This document shows positions 44,347 to 52,468 of a DNA stretch of 64,000 nt, in pieces (the first letter of the stretch is position 1; each line of letters opens with the position of its first letter). The DNA comes from Burkholderiaceae bacterium (lineage in GTDB: Bacteria; Pseudomonadota; Gammaproteobacteria; Burkholderiales; Burkholderiaceae_C). The stretch lies in the NCBI GenBank assembly GCA_024235995.1, contig JACKLI010000001.1:186001-250000 (forward strand), in the 5' to 3' direction. A program made the translations under genes and the position numbers. Under the pieces are notes generated by a model that was not told where the DNA came from, made no database searches, and saw only the letters and a list, made by a program, of their open reading frames with translations.

Positions 44347-45891
44347 ATGGGTCTGAGTTGGGTGCAAAGCCGCGCATTGCTGGGCCTGGCCGCGCCCGCC
44401 GTCACGGTGGAGGTGCACCTGGCCAACGGCCTGCCCAGCTTCACCCTGGTCGGGCTGGCCGAGGTGGAGGTCAAGGAGGCGCGCGAGCGCGTGCGCAGCG
44501 CCCTGCTCAACAGCGGCCTCACGTTTCCGCACAACCAGCGCATCACCGTCAACCTGGCGCCGGCCGACCTGCCCAAGGACTCGGGGCGGTTCGACCTGCC
44601 GATCGCGCTGGGCATCCTGGCCGCCAGCGGGCAGATCGACGGCGCGCGCATGGCGGGCTGGGCCTTCGCCGGCGAGCTGTCGCTGTCGGGCGAGCTGCGC
44701 CCGGTGCGCGGCGCGCTGGCCATGGCGGCCGCCTTGCGCGGCCTGCAGCCGGCGCCGCGGCTGGTGCTGCCGCCCGGCAGCGCCGACGAAGCCGCCCTGG
44801 TGCCCGGCCTGGCCGTGTACCGCGCCCGGCACCTGCTGGACGTGGTGGCGCAGTTCGTGCCGGGCGCCGACAGCGCCGCGCCCGCCGACGGCTGGGCGCG
44901 CATGCCCGCCGCCACCCGCGCGCCCGAGCCCGCCTACCCCGACCTGGCCGACGTCAAGGGCCAGGCCGCCGCGCGCCGCGCGCTGGAGATCGCCGCCGCC
45001 GGCGGCCATTCGCTGCTGATGGTGGGCCCGCCGGGCAGCGGCAAGTCGATGCTGGCGCAGCGCTTTGCCGGCCTGCTGCCGCCGATGGACGAGGACGCCG
45101 CCCTGCAAAGCGCGGCCATCGCCAGCCTGGACGGCAGCTTCGAGCTGGCGCACTGGGGCCAGCGCCCCACGCGCGCACCGCACCACACGGCCAGCGCCGT
45201 GGCGCTGGTGGGCGGGGGCTCGCCGCCGCGGCCGGGCGAGATCTCGCTGGCCGACGGCGGCGTGCTGTTTCTGGACGAGCTGCCCGAGTTTCCGCGCGCC
45301 GCCCTGGAGGCGCTGCGCGAGCCGCTGGAAAGCGGCCGCATCCACATCAGCCGGGCCGCGCGGCGGGCCGAGTTTCCGGCGCGCTTTCAGCTCGTCGCCG
45401 CCATGAACCCCTGCCCCTGCGGCCACCTGGGCGCGCGCGCCGGCAGCGGCCAGCCCGCCTGCCGCTGCACGCCCGACCAGGTGGCGCGCTACCAGGGCCG
45501 GCTGTCGGGCCCGCTGCTCGACCGGATCGATCTGCACGTCGAGGTGCCGCAACTGGCGCCCGACGAACTGCTGGCCGCCCCCGCCGGCGAAGCCAGCGCC
45601 GCCGTGCGCACACGCTGCGTGGCGGCGCGCGAGCGGGCGCTGGCGCGCCAGGGCACGCCCAACCAGGCGCTGCAGGGCCAGGTGCTGGACACACACCTGC
45701 GGCTCGACCCGGCCGCCGCCGCCTTTGCCGGCACCGCCGCCGCGCGCCTGGGCTGGAGCGCGCGCGCCACGCACCGCGCGCTGAAGGTGGCGCGCACCAT
45801 CGCCGACCTGGCCGGCAGCCAAGCCACCACCGTGGCCCACGTGGCCGAGGCCATCCAGTACCGGCGTGCGCTGCGGGCGGCGCCCGGCTGA
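44347..45891 (+). CDS. comM: YifB/ComM-family Mg-chelatase-like AAA+ helicase
   Basis: 514 residues from the ATG at 44347. ComM is a hexameric helicase promoting branch migration during natural transformation. N-terminal Lon-like fold (SRALLGLAAPAVTVEVHLAN, about 7-26), then the AAA+ core: Walker A MVGPPGSGKSMLAQRFAGLL, Walker B GVLFLDELPEF, and sensor region FQLVAAMNPCPCGHLG. C-terminal helical domain present. Normal length, so the competence-related helicase appears intact. Confidence 0.93.
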   Translation: MGLSWVQSRALLGLAAPAVTVEVHLANGLPSFTLVGLAEVEVKEARERVRSALLNSGLTFPHNQRITVNLAPADLPKDSGRFDLPIALGILAASGQIDGARMAGWAFAGELSLSGELRPVRGALAMAAALRGLQPAPRLVLPPGSADEAALVPGLAVYRARHLLDVVAQFVPGADSAAPADGWARMPAATRAPEPAYPDLADVKGQAAARRALEIAAAGGHSLLMVGPPGSGKSMLAQRFAGLLPPMDEDAALQSAAIASLDGSFELAHWGQRPTRAPHHTASAVALVGGGSPPRPGEISLADGGVLFLDELPEFPRAALEALREPLESGRIHISRAARRAEFPARFQLVAAMNPCPCGHLGARAGSGQPACRCTPDQVARYQGRLSGPLLDRIDLHVEVPQLAPDELLAAPAGEASAAVRTRCVAARERALARQGTPNQALQGQVLDTHLRLDPAAAAFAGTAAARLGWSARATHRALKVARTIADLAGSQATTVAHVAEAIQYRRALRAAPG

Positions 45892-45927
45892 GCTCCCCCA
45901 TGGCCAGCACCCCACCAGGGTTGAAAT

Positions 45928-45941
45928 TTGACTGGCGTCAA
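45928..45941 (+). promoter_or_regulatory. FNR/NnrR/DNR-type binding site upstream of nirK
   Basis: TTGAC-TGGC-GTCAA, a perfect match to the TTGAY-N4-RTCAA palindrome used by FNR/CRP-family regulators of denitrification. It is centred 117 bases before the nirK start. A possible -10 (GATAAA, 45949-45954) is close behind, so the site may overlap the -35 position, or another start about 41 bases from the centre may be used. Confidence 0.7.
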
Positions 45942-45962
45942 CTGCACCGATAAAAGAGGAGG

Positions 45963-46055
45963 ATGAACGTCCGCGAGACCGACGCGCGCCGATCCCGCCC
46001 TGCGATCGCGGCCCGCCGTGGGCCCCTGCTGCGCAACCCGGAGCCTGACTCATGA
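45963..46055 (+). CDS. Possible 30-codon leader peptide before nirK
   Basis: Small open frame starting right after GAGGAGG, reading MNVRETDARRSRPAIAARRG and ending in a TGA that overlaps the nirK ATG (ATGA at 46052-46055). The peptide is Arg-rich. Overlap with the next start suggests translational coupling, but the Shine-Dalgarno sequence is very close to the ATG and there is no homology evidence. Confidence 0.3.
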   Translation: MNVRETDARRSRPAIAARRGPLLRNPEPDS

Positions 46056-48049
46056 GCACATCCCCCACCCACGACACCCGGCACGCCTCCACCTGGCCCG
46101 GCATCGCCACCACCGCCCTGCGCGTGGCCTTCGGCATCATCTGGATGGTGGCCGCGGCCCTCACCTGGCTGCCCGACTTCGCCTCGCACTACGTGGGCTA
46201 CCTGCTCAACGCCGCGCAGGGCCAGCCGGGCTGGAACGCCTGGTGGTTCTCTGCCTGGATCGCGTTGGTGACGCCGCACGCCGCGCTGTTCACCTGGCTC
46301 ACGCGCCTGGCGGTGTCGGCCATCGCCATTTGCCTGGTGATCGGCTTCGGCGGGCGCACGCTGTACGCCCTGGGCGCCCTGTTCAGCCTGCTGGTGTGGA
46401 GCACCGCCGAAGGCTTCGGCGGCCCGTACGCGGTGGGCGTGTCCAACATCGGCACGGCCATCACCTACGTGCTGATCTTCCTCGCCCTGATCGGCCTGCA
46501 CTACCGCGCCGGCCTGGTGCCCTACAGCCTGGACTACCTGATCGAGCGGCGCTGGCCGCGCTGGCAAAAGATCGCCGAATGGAGCAGCGCCACCGAGCCG
46601 CCGCCCGCGCCCGAGGCCCTGCCGCCCGGCGTGCAGATCGTCGCGGTGCTGGGCATCGTGGTGGTGCTGGCCCTCTTGATCGCCGGCCTGCCCAGCACGC
46701 TCAACGTCAAGTCGGCCTCGCCCAGCACGGCGGCGGCGGCGGTGTCGCCGCTGATGCTGGCCTCCAAGGAGCCGATCCAGAAGGCGCGTGACGCGCGCCT
46801 GCCCCCGGTGGCCGGCGACGGCAGGACGGCCACCATCGAGGTGATCGCCGAGGACCAGAAGGTCGCCATCGCCAACGGCGTCGAATACCAGGCCTGGACC
46901 TTCGGCGGCCAGGTGCCGGCGCCCATGATCCACCTGCGCCAGGGCCAGGTCGTGACGGTGAAGTTCACCAACCGCGGCACCATGCACCACGCGCTGGACT
47001 TCCACTCGGCCATCACGCCGCCGAACCTGAACTACGTGGACATCAACCCCGGCGAGACGCTGGAGTACACCTTCGTGGCCAGCACGCCGGGCGCCTTCGT
47101 CTACCACTGCGGCACGCCGCCGGTGCTGCTGCACATGGCCAACGGCATGTTCGGCGCCATCATCGTCGACCCGGCCACGCCGCTGCCCGAGGCCAGCGAG
47201 AGCTACGTCATCGTGCAAAGCGAGTGGTACACGCAGCAGATGGCCGGCAACCTGATGGGCCCCAGCTTCGAGAAGATGCTGCAGATGCGTCCGGACGAGA
47301 TCGTGTTCAACGGCATCGCCAACCAGTACCACGACCAGCCGCTGCCGATCACGGCCGGCAAGCGCGCCCGCATCTACTTCGTCAACGCCGGGCCGAACCT
47401 GTGGAGCGCCTTCCACGTCATCGGCGGCATGTTCGACAAGATCTATCCGGACGCCGACGCCTCGCACGCGCTCAGCGGCGTGTCCACGCACAGCGTGGGG
47501 CCCGGCGAGGGCGCGGTGTTCGACGTGATCCTGCCCAAGGCGGGCAAGTACCCCTTCGTCGACCACAGCATGGCCCACATGGCGATCGGGGCCGTGGGCA
47601 TCCTGGAGGCCAGGGGCGACAGCGCGGCCGCCACGCCCGCCCAGCCCACGCTGACCCAGGCCGGCGGCGCGGCCACGGCCGCCCCGGCGCACGCCGCCGC
47701 GCCCGAGCCGGCCGGGCCCTACCAGTTCGACACCGCGCGTGGCGACGCGCTGTACACCCAGCACTGCGCCGCCTGCCACCAGGCCACCGGCATGGGCCTG
47801 CCCGGCGCCTTCCCGCCGCTCAAGGGCGACCCGGTGGTGCTGGACGCCAACCCGGCCAAGCACATCCAGGCCATCCTGCACGGCGTGCAGGGCCAGACCA
47901 TCAACGGCACGGCCTACCCCAGCCCCATGCCGCCGTTCGGCGCCACCCTGTCGGACAGCGAAGTGGCCGACATCGTCAACCACGAGCGCACGTCCTGGGG
48001 CAACCAGGCCAGGAACGCGACGGCCGACGAGGTGAAGGCGGCGCGCTGA
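46052..48049 (+). CDS. nirK: Copper nitrite reductase with N-terminal membrane domain and C-terminal cytochrome c
   Basis: 665 residues reducing nitrite to NO. Residues about 15-215: four or more helices resembling DoxX/DoxD (TQO small subunit), then one further anchor helix (IVAVLGIVVVLALLIAGLPS). Residues about 260-535: two-cupredoxin NirK with type 1 copper ligands H313, C353, H361, M366, type 2 ligands H318, H352, H505 and catalytic D316 and H455; the FHVIGG and VDHSM forms resemble the AniA/Ralstonia-type clade. An Ala/Pro linker leads to a cytochrome c domain with C572-AA-C575-H576. Preceded by GGAG at a good distance from ATG 46052. No nor or nos genes are in the window. Confidence 0.94.
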   Translation: MSTSPTHDTRHASTWPGIATTALRVAFGIIWMVAAALTWLPDFASHYVGYLLNAAQGQPGWNAWWFSAWIALVTPHAALFTWLTRLAVSAIAICLVIGFGGRTLYALGALFSLLVWSTAEGFGGPYAVGVSNIGTAITYVLIFLALIGLHYRAGLVPYSLDYLIERRWPRWQKIAEWSSATEPPPAPEALPPGVQIVAVLGIVVVLALLIAGLPSTLNVKSASPSTAAAAVSPLMLASKEPIQKARDARLPPVAGDGRTATIEVIAEDQKVAIANGVEYQAWTFGGQVPAPMIHLRQGQVVTVKFTNRGTMHHALDFHSAITPPNLNYVDINPGETLEYTFVASTPGAFVYHCGTPPVLLHMANGMFGAIIVDPATPLPEASESYVIVQSEWYTQQMAGNLMGPSFEKMLQMRPDEIVFNGIANQYHDQPLPITAGKRARIYFVNAGPNLWSAFHVIGGMFDKIYPDADASHALSGVSTHSVGPGEGAVFDVILPKAGKYPFVDHSMAHMAIGAVGILEARGDSAAATPAQPTLTQAGGAATAAPAHAAAPEPAGPYQFDTARGDALYTQHCAACHQATGMGLPGAFPPLKGDPVVLDANPAKHIQAILHGVQGQTINGTAYPSPMPPFGATLSDSEVADIVNHERTSWGNQARNATADEVKAAR

Positions 48050-48065
48050 CCCCAGGGACCGCCCG

Positions 48066-48857
48066 TCACTTGACCGGCAGAAAGGCCAGGAAAGGCGCCG
48101 CCACCAGACCCTGCACGTAGTCGATCACCGCGCGCCGATGGCGCTCGGTGGCGACGGTGGCCAGCAGGTCGAGCCGGCCGATGATCTGGCCGAACTCGCG
48201 CTCGAAGCTGAGGTTGCGCACCTCGCCCGCGATCTCGTTGGCGTGCAGCAGCGGCTGGCCCGCGGCGTCGCGCCGCGTGTTCAGGATCCACAGCGCGGCC
48301 TCCATGTTGCGCGCCGCGTTGTAGACGTGCTGCGGATCGATGCCGTCCAGGTAATAGAACTCGCGCCGGCCGCCGTGCGCGGCGACGAGGGTGTCGGCGC
48401 AGGCGGCCACGAAGGCCGCCACGCGGTCGCCCGCGAAGCCGGGCGAAAGCGCCAGCGACAGCGCCGCCACGTCGCGCTGGCCCTGCAGCGGGCCCCAGGG
48501 CTGGCCGCCCAGCACGCTGGCGTCCAGCTGGCGCAGGGCCGCCTCGCGCGTGGCCGCCGTCTTGCGCCACTCGGCCGGGTTGCGCCGGTACAGTTTGTCG
48601 GCCAGCCGGCGCAGGCTGGCCAGGTTGGCGCGCATGGCCGCCTGCGTCAGGCGGTTGCCGTCGCTTTGCAGCAGCTCGCCCGACTGGAAGCTGGCGCCCT
48701 GCACCTCGCCCCGCGTCGTGGGGGCGCTGCTGGCGCAGCCCGCCAGCGCGCCGGCAAGCAAAAGGGCCGCCAAGGCGGCCCCGTGGACAGCGCGCGCCGC
48801 GGCGCGGAGCTCAGGCGCTCTTGCCGCTGCTCTTGTCCATGCCGAACGTGATCTCAC
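48066..48857 (-). CDS. Predicted lipoprotein of unknown function
   Basis: 263 residues. Lipobox LAGC with Cys41; the n-region is unusually long and Arg-rich because the only ATG is at 48857, within the end of the bactofilin gene (47-base overlap). A TTG closer to the hydrophobic core is a possible alternative. The mature protein is helical with NRLTQAAMRANLASLRRLAD, GGRREFYYLDGIDPQHVYNA and EVRNLSFEREFGQIIGRLDL. I do not recognise the family. Coupling to a bactofilin suggests an envelope or cell-shape role, as inference only. Confidence 0.72.
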   Translation of the reverse strand: MRSRSAWTRAAARAPELRAAARAVHGAALAALLLAGALAGCASSAPTTRGEVQGASFQSGELLQSDGNRLTQAAMRANLASLRRLADKLYRRNPAEWRKTAATREAALRQLDASVLGGQPWGPLQGQRDVAALSLALSPGFAGDRVAAFVAACADTLVAAHGGRREFYYLDGIDPQHVYNAARNMEAALWILNTRRDAAGQPLLHANEIAGEVRNLSFEREFGQIIGRLDLLATVATERHRRAVIDYVQGLVAAPFLAFLPVK

Positions 48858-49347
48858 CGGAAAGCTGGCCTCCTTCTTCGATCACGATCTTGCCATAGCG
48901 GATCTTGCCCGTGACCTTGCCGGTGGCGAAGATCACCAATTTTTGCCGCACGGTGAGCGTGCCGTCGAAGCTGCCGCGCACCTCGGCGATGTCGATCTCG
49001 GCCGAGCCCTTGAAGGCGCCCTGCTCGGCGATCTGGATCACGCGCGAGTTCATGGTCGCCTCGACCGTGCCCTCGACCACCAGCGTGTCGCAATCGGTGA
49101 TTTCGACGCCCTTGAGCTTGATGTTGGGGCCCACCGTCAGCTTGGCGCCGCCGTCGGACACCGGGTTGGCCGCCGGCGCGGCCGCCAGCGGGCTGGTGGA
49201 TGCGCCGGCCGGCACCGGGGCCGCGAAGGGCTGCGCGCTGCCGCCGGCGGACCCGAGCGAGCTGGTGCCGCCCAGCGGGCTGCCAGCCGGGCGGGTGGGG
49301 GTGGGGTCGGTGTCGCGCTTGCCGAAGAACGGTCCTTGCAGTGCCAT
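48811..49347 (-). CDS. Bactofilin family protein
   Basis: 178 residues. The N-terminal third is a disordered Pro/Ala/Ser tail; residues about 68-165 form the right-handed beta-helix of bactofilins (VGPNIKLKGVEITDCDTLVV, EGTVEATMNSRVIQIAEQGA, VRGSFDGTLTVRQKLVIFAT). Bactofilins polymerise into cytoskeletal filaments without nucleotides and recruit cell-wall enzymes. No membrane-targeting helix is obvious. A TAGGAGAAAG-type ribosome-binding site precedes the ATG. Overlaps the downstream lipoprotein gene. Confidence 0.92.
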   Translation of the reverse strand: MALQGPFFGKRDTDPTPTRPAGSPLGGTSSLGSAGGSAQPFAAPVPAGASTSPLAAAPAANPVSDGGAKLTVGPNIKLKGVEITDCDTLVVEGTVEATMNSRVIQIAEQGAFKGSAEIDIAEVRGSFDGTLTVRQKLVIFATGKVTGKIRYGKIVIEEGGQLSGEITFGMDKSSGKSA

Positions 49348-49433
49348 GCTTTCTCCTAAGTAACAATCGGTCTAAAGGTCGGTCGATCCTAAGGGCGCAT
49401 CTCGGGATAATGCGTCCAACAGCGCGCAAGAGT

Positions 49434-49446
49434 CGTAACGATTACG
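49434..49446. promoter_or_regulatory. Palindrome in the bactofilin / ABC-permease divergent region
   Basis: CGTAA-CGA-TTACG, a perfect 5-3-5 inverted repeat in the 174-base divergent gap, 88 bases from both start codons. It may be an operator; no promoter hexamers can be fixed with confidence on either side. Confidence 0.35.
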
Positions 49447-49521
49447 CGACCCACGCTGGCGCGCCCTCCCTGCCGGCAGGGACGTTACCATGCCAGCGTC
49501 CCCATCCCGTTTGCGTCCCGC

Positions 49522-50631
49522 ATGCCCCAACCACCCGCCTGGATCGAACCCGCCACCGACGCGCGCGCGGTGCTGCAGGGCCGGTGGACGGCCGGCGCGC
49601 TGGGCAGCAAGCGGGCCTGGCGCGCCGCCCAGGCGGCGCTGGCTCAGGTGGCGCCGGGCGCCGCCTGGGACCTGCGCGCGCTGCAGGCCTTCGACCACCT
49701 GGGCGCGCTGACCCTGTGGCAGCACTGGGGCCGGCAGTGGCCGGCGCAGCTGCAGGCGCACGACGCGCAGCGCGCCCTGCTGGAGCGCGTGGCCACGCTG
49801 AGCGCTGCCGAGCCGCAGCGGCCGCGCGCCGGCCTGGGCGCGCGCGTGGACACCTTCGGCATCGCCCTGCTGGGCGCGCTGGCGCAGCTGCGCGACTTCG
49901 TGGCGCTGTCGGGCCAGCTGCTGCTGTCGGCCCTGCGCCTGCTGGCGGCGCCGCAGTGGGGGCCGTGGCGTGATTTTTCGGGCCTGCTGTACCGCATCGG
50001 CGCGCAGGCGCTGCCCATCACGGCGCTGGTGGGCTTTCTGATCGGCGTGGTGCTGGCCTACCTGATGAGCCAGGTGCTGCGCCAGTTCGGCGCCGAGACC
50101 TTCATCGTCAACATCCTGGGCCTGGCGCTGATCCGCGAGCTGGGGCCGCTGCTGGCGGCGGTGCTGATCGCCGGGCGCTCGGGCTCGGCCATCACGGCGC
50201 AGATCGGCGTGATGCGCGTGACCGAGGAGCTGGACGCCATGCGCGTGCTGGGCATCCCCAAGGGCTTTCGCCTGGTGCTGCCGCGCGCCATGGCGCTGGC
50301 CATCGCCATGCCGCTGATCGCGGTGTGGACCACGGCGGCGGCGCTGGTGGGCGGCGTGCTGGCCTCGGACGTCACCCTGGGCATCAGCGCCAGCTACTTC
50401 CTGGAGGCGCTGCCCAAGGCGGTGCCCGGCGCCAACCTGGGGCTGGCGGTGGGCAAGTCGGTGGTGTTCGGCCTGTTCATCGCGCTGATCGGCTGCCACT
50501 ACGGCCTGCGCGTCAAGCCCAACACCGAGAGCCTGGGCCAGGGCACCACCTCGTCGGTGGTGACCTCGATCACGGCGGTGATCCTGATCGACGCGCTGTT
50601 TGCCGTCCTATTTAAAAGCGTGGGCATCTGA
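49522..50631 (+). CDS. MlaE-family permease with N-terminal STAS-like domain
   Basis: 369 residues. Residues 1 to about 100 look like a STAS domain (WDLRALQAFDHLGALTLWQH); about 110-369 is the MlaE permease with LVGFLIGVVLAYLMSQVLRQ, ALIRELGPLLAAVLIAGRSG and TEELDAMRVLGIPKGFRLVL. With the next three genes it makes an MCE-type ABC importer/exporter moving phospholipid or other lipids between inner and outer membranes. The fused STAS domain plays the part of the separate MlaB protein. The stop overlaps the ATPase start. Confidence 0.93.
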   Translation: MPQPPAWIEPATDARAVLQGRWTAGALGSKRAWRAAQAALAQVAPGAAWDLRALQAFDHLGALTLWQHWGRQWPAQLQAHDAQRALLERVATLSAAEPQRPRAGLGARVDTFGIALLGALAQLRDFVALSGQLLLSALRLLAAPQWGPWRDFSGLLYRIGAQALPITALVGFLIGVVLAYLMSQVLRQFGAETFIVNILGLALIRELGPLLAAVLIAGRSGSAITAQIGVMRVTEELDAMRVLGIPKGFRLVLPRAMALAIAMPLIAVWTTAAALVGGVLASDVTLGISASYFLEALPKAVPGANLGLAVGKSVVFGLFIALIGCHYGLRVKPNTESLGQGTTSSVVTSITAVILIDALFAVLFKSVGI

Positions 50632-51467
50632 TGAACCCACCAACCCCCGCCGCGCCGCCCGCTGCCGTCGATCCGGTGATCGAGGTGCGCGGCCTGTGGA
50701 GCGTGTTTCCGGTGCCGGGCGGCGGCGAGGTGGTGGTGCACCGCGAGCTGGACCTGACCGTGCGCCGCGGCGAGGTGCTGACCCTGGTGGGCGGATCGGG
50801 CACGGGCAAGACGGTGCTGCTGCGCCAGATGCTGGGGCTGAACCAGCCCGCGCGCGGGCGCGTGACGGTGCTGGGCCGGCCGGTGGCCGAGCTGACCAGC
50901 ACCGGCGCGGCCGCGCGCGTGGGCATGCTGTTTCAGCAGGGGGCGCTGTTTTCGGCCTTCAGCGTGCTGGACAACATCGCCCTGCCGCTGCGCGAGACGC
51001 GCGCCCTGCCCGACGCGCTGGCGCGCGAGGCGGCGCTGCTCAAGCTGCACATGGTGGGCCTGAAGCCCGGCGACGCGCACAAGATGCCGGCCGAGCTGTC
51101 GGGCGGCATGATCAAGCGCGTGGCGCTGGCGCGCGCGCTGGTGATGGACCCGCCGCTCTTGATGCTGGACGAGCCCACCGCCGGGCTGGACCCGGACAGC
51201 TCGGACGCCTTCGTCGCCCTGCTGCGCTCGCTGCACCGCGAGCTGGGCCTGACGGTGGTGATGGTCACGCACGACCTGGACACGCTGTTCGAGCTGTCCG
51301 ACCGCGTGGCCGTGCTGGCCGAGCAGCGCGTGATCGTCTGCGCGCCGGTGCCCGAGGTGCTGGCGTTCGAGCACCCCTTCATCCGCCACTTCTTCCTGGG
51401 CGAGCGCGGCCAGCGCGCCATGGAACTGCTGCGCACGCGCCACCACGACGGCGAGAAAGGACAATAA
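50631..51467 (+). CDS. MlaF-like ABC-transporter ATPase
   Basis: 278 residues. Walker A GGSGTGKTVLLRQMLGLNQP (about 51-70), signature ELSGGMIKRVALARAL, Walker B LLMLDEPTAGLDPDS, and the H-loop MVTHDLDTLFELSDRVAVL. Supplies energy for the lipid transporter encoded by its neighbours. Starts inside the permease stop codon and ends three bases before the MCE gene. Confidence 0.95.
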   Translation: MNPPTPAAPPAAVDPVIEVRGLWSVFPVPGGGEVVVHRELDLTVRRGEVLTLVGGSGTGKTVLLRQMLGLNQPARGRVTVLGRPVAELTSTGAAARVGMLFQQGALFSAFSVLDNIALPLRETRALPDALAREAALLKLHMVGLKPGDAHKMPAELSGGMIKRVALARALVMDPPLLMLDEPTAGLDPDSSDAFVALLRSLHRELGLTVVMVTHDLDTLFELSDRVAVLAEQRVIVCAPVPEVLAFEHPFIRHFFLGERGQRAMELLRTRHHDGEKGQ

Positions 51468-51470
51468 GCC

Positions 51471-52460
51471 ATGGAAAACAAAGCCCACGCCCTGGCCGCC
51501 GGCGTGTTCGTGCTGCTGGTGTCGGCCCTGCTGGTGGCCATGGCCATGTGGCTGACGCGCGACGTGACCAACACCACCGCCTACGAGCTGACCACCGCCG
51601 ACGGCGTGAACGGCCTGCAGGTGCAGGCCGCCGTGCGCTACAAGGGCGTGGCCATCGGCAAGGTCACCGACATCCGCTTCGACCCCCAGCAGCGCAGCAA
51701 CGTGCTGGTGCGCATCGCCGTCAGCCCGCAGGCGCCCATCACCGCCTCCACCTTCGCCACCCTGGCCTTCCAGGGCGTGACCGGCCTGTCCTTCATCCAG
51801 CTCGACGACACCGGCGGCTCCACCGAGCCGCCCCCGCCCGGCCCCGACGGCGTGCCGCGCATCGCCCTGCGCCCCAACCCGCTGGGCCAGATCTCGGACC
51901 AGGCCAGCGTGCTGATCGGCAAGGTGGACCAGGCGGTGGAGCGGATCAACCAGGTACTGGCGCCCGAGAACCAGGCCAAGCTGACCCAGGCCCTGGCCGA
52001 GGTGGGCGCCGCCGCGGCCAGCGCCGACCGGCTGGCGCGCACCGCCGACCAGACCCTGCGCACCCAGCTCGACCCCGCGCGCGCCGATCTGCCCGGCCTG
52101 ATCCGGCAGGCCAGCAGCACGCTCAAGGCCACCGAGGGCGTGGCCACCGACGCGCGCCGCACGCTGGCCACGCTGGACGCGGTGGCCGGCGACGCGCGCC
52201 AGGGCCTGGCCCGCCTGAGCGGCCCCGGCGGCGTGCTGGAGCGCGTGGACGAAGGCGCCAGCACCGTCACCCGCACCACCTTGCCGCAGCTGCAGAACCT
52301 GACCGAGGACGCCAGCCGCACCATCCGCCGCCTGGACCGCATCGCCAACACCCTGGGCGAGAACCCGCAGGCCCTGCTGTACGGCAGCGGTGCCATCGCG
52401 CCCGGCCCGGGCGAGCCCGGCTTCGTGGCGCCGGCCGCCACGGGCATGGCTTCACACTGA
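51471..52460 (+). CDS. MCE/MlaD-family lipid-transport protein
   Basis: 329 residues with an N-terminal membrane anchor (ALAAGVFVLLVSALLVAMAM) and one MCE domain (NGLQVQAAVRYKGVAIGKVT through GVTGLSFIQLDD, about 40-115), followed by a long helical tail. MCE proteins form hexameric rings in the periplasm that channel hydrophobic lipids. Single MCE domain, so MlaD- rather than PqiB-like. Confidence 0.93.
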   Translation: MENKAHALAAGVFVLLVSALLVAMAMWLTRDVTNTTAYELTTADGVNGLQVQAAVRYKGVAIGKVTDIRFDPQQRSNVLVRIAVSPQAPITASTFATLAFQGVTGLSFIQLDDTGGSTEPPPPGPDGVPRIALRPNPLGQISDQASVLIGKVDQAVERINQVLAPENQAKLTQALAEVGAAAASADRLARTADQTLRTQLDPARADLPGLIRQASSTLKATEGVATDARRTLATLDAVAGDARQGLARLSGPGGVLERVDEGASTVTRTTLPQLQNLTEDASRTIRRLDRIANTLGENPQALLYGSGAIAPGPGEPGFVAPAATGMASH

Positions 52461-52468
52461 ACGGAACT

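Noticed and set aside
45919..45960. Another copy of the dispersed short repeat before nirK
   Set aside because: Although AT-richer, it lacks the AGCTGCC...GCGCTTG core; the palindrome is better explained as an FNR/NnrR-type site.
45938..47983. 681-codon frame antisense to nirK
   Set aside because: Shadow frame; the sense strand has all copper and haem ligands.
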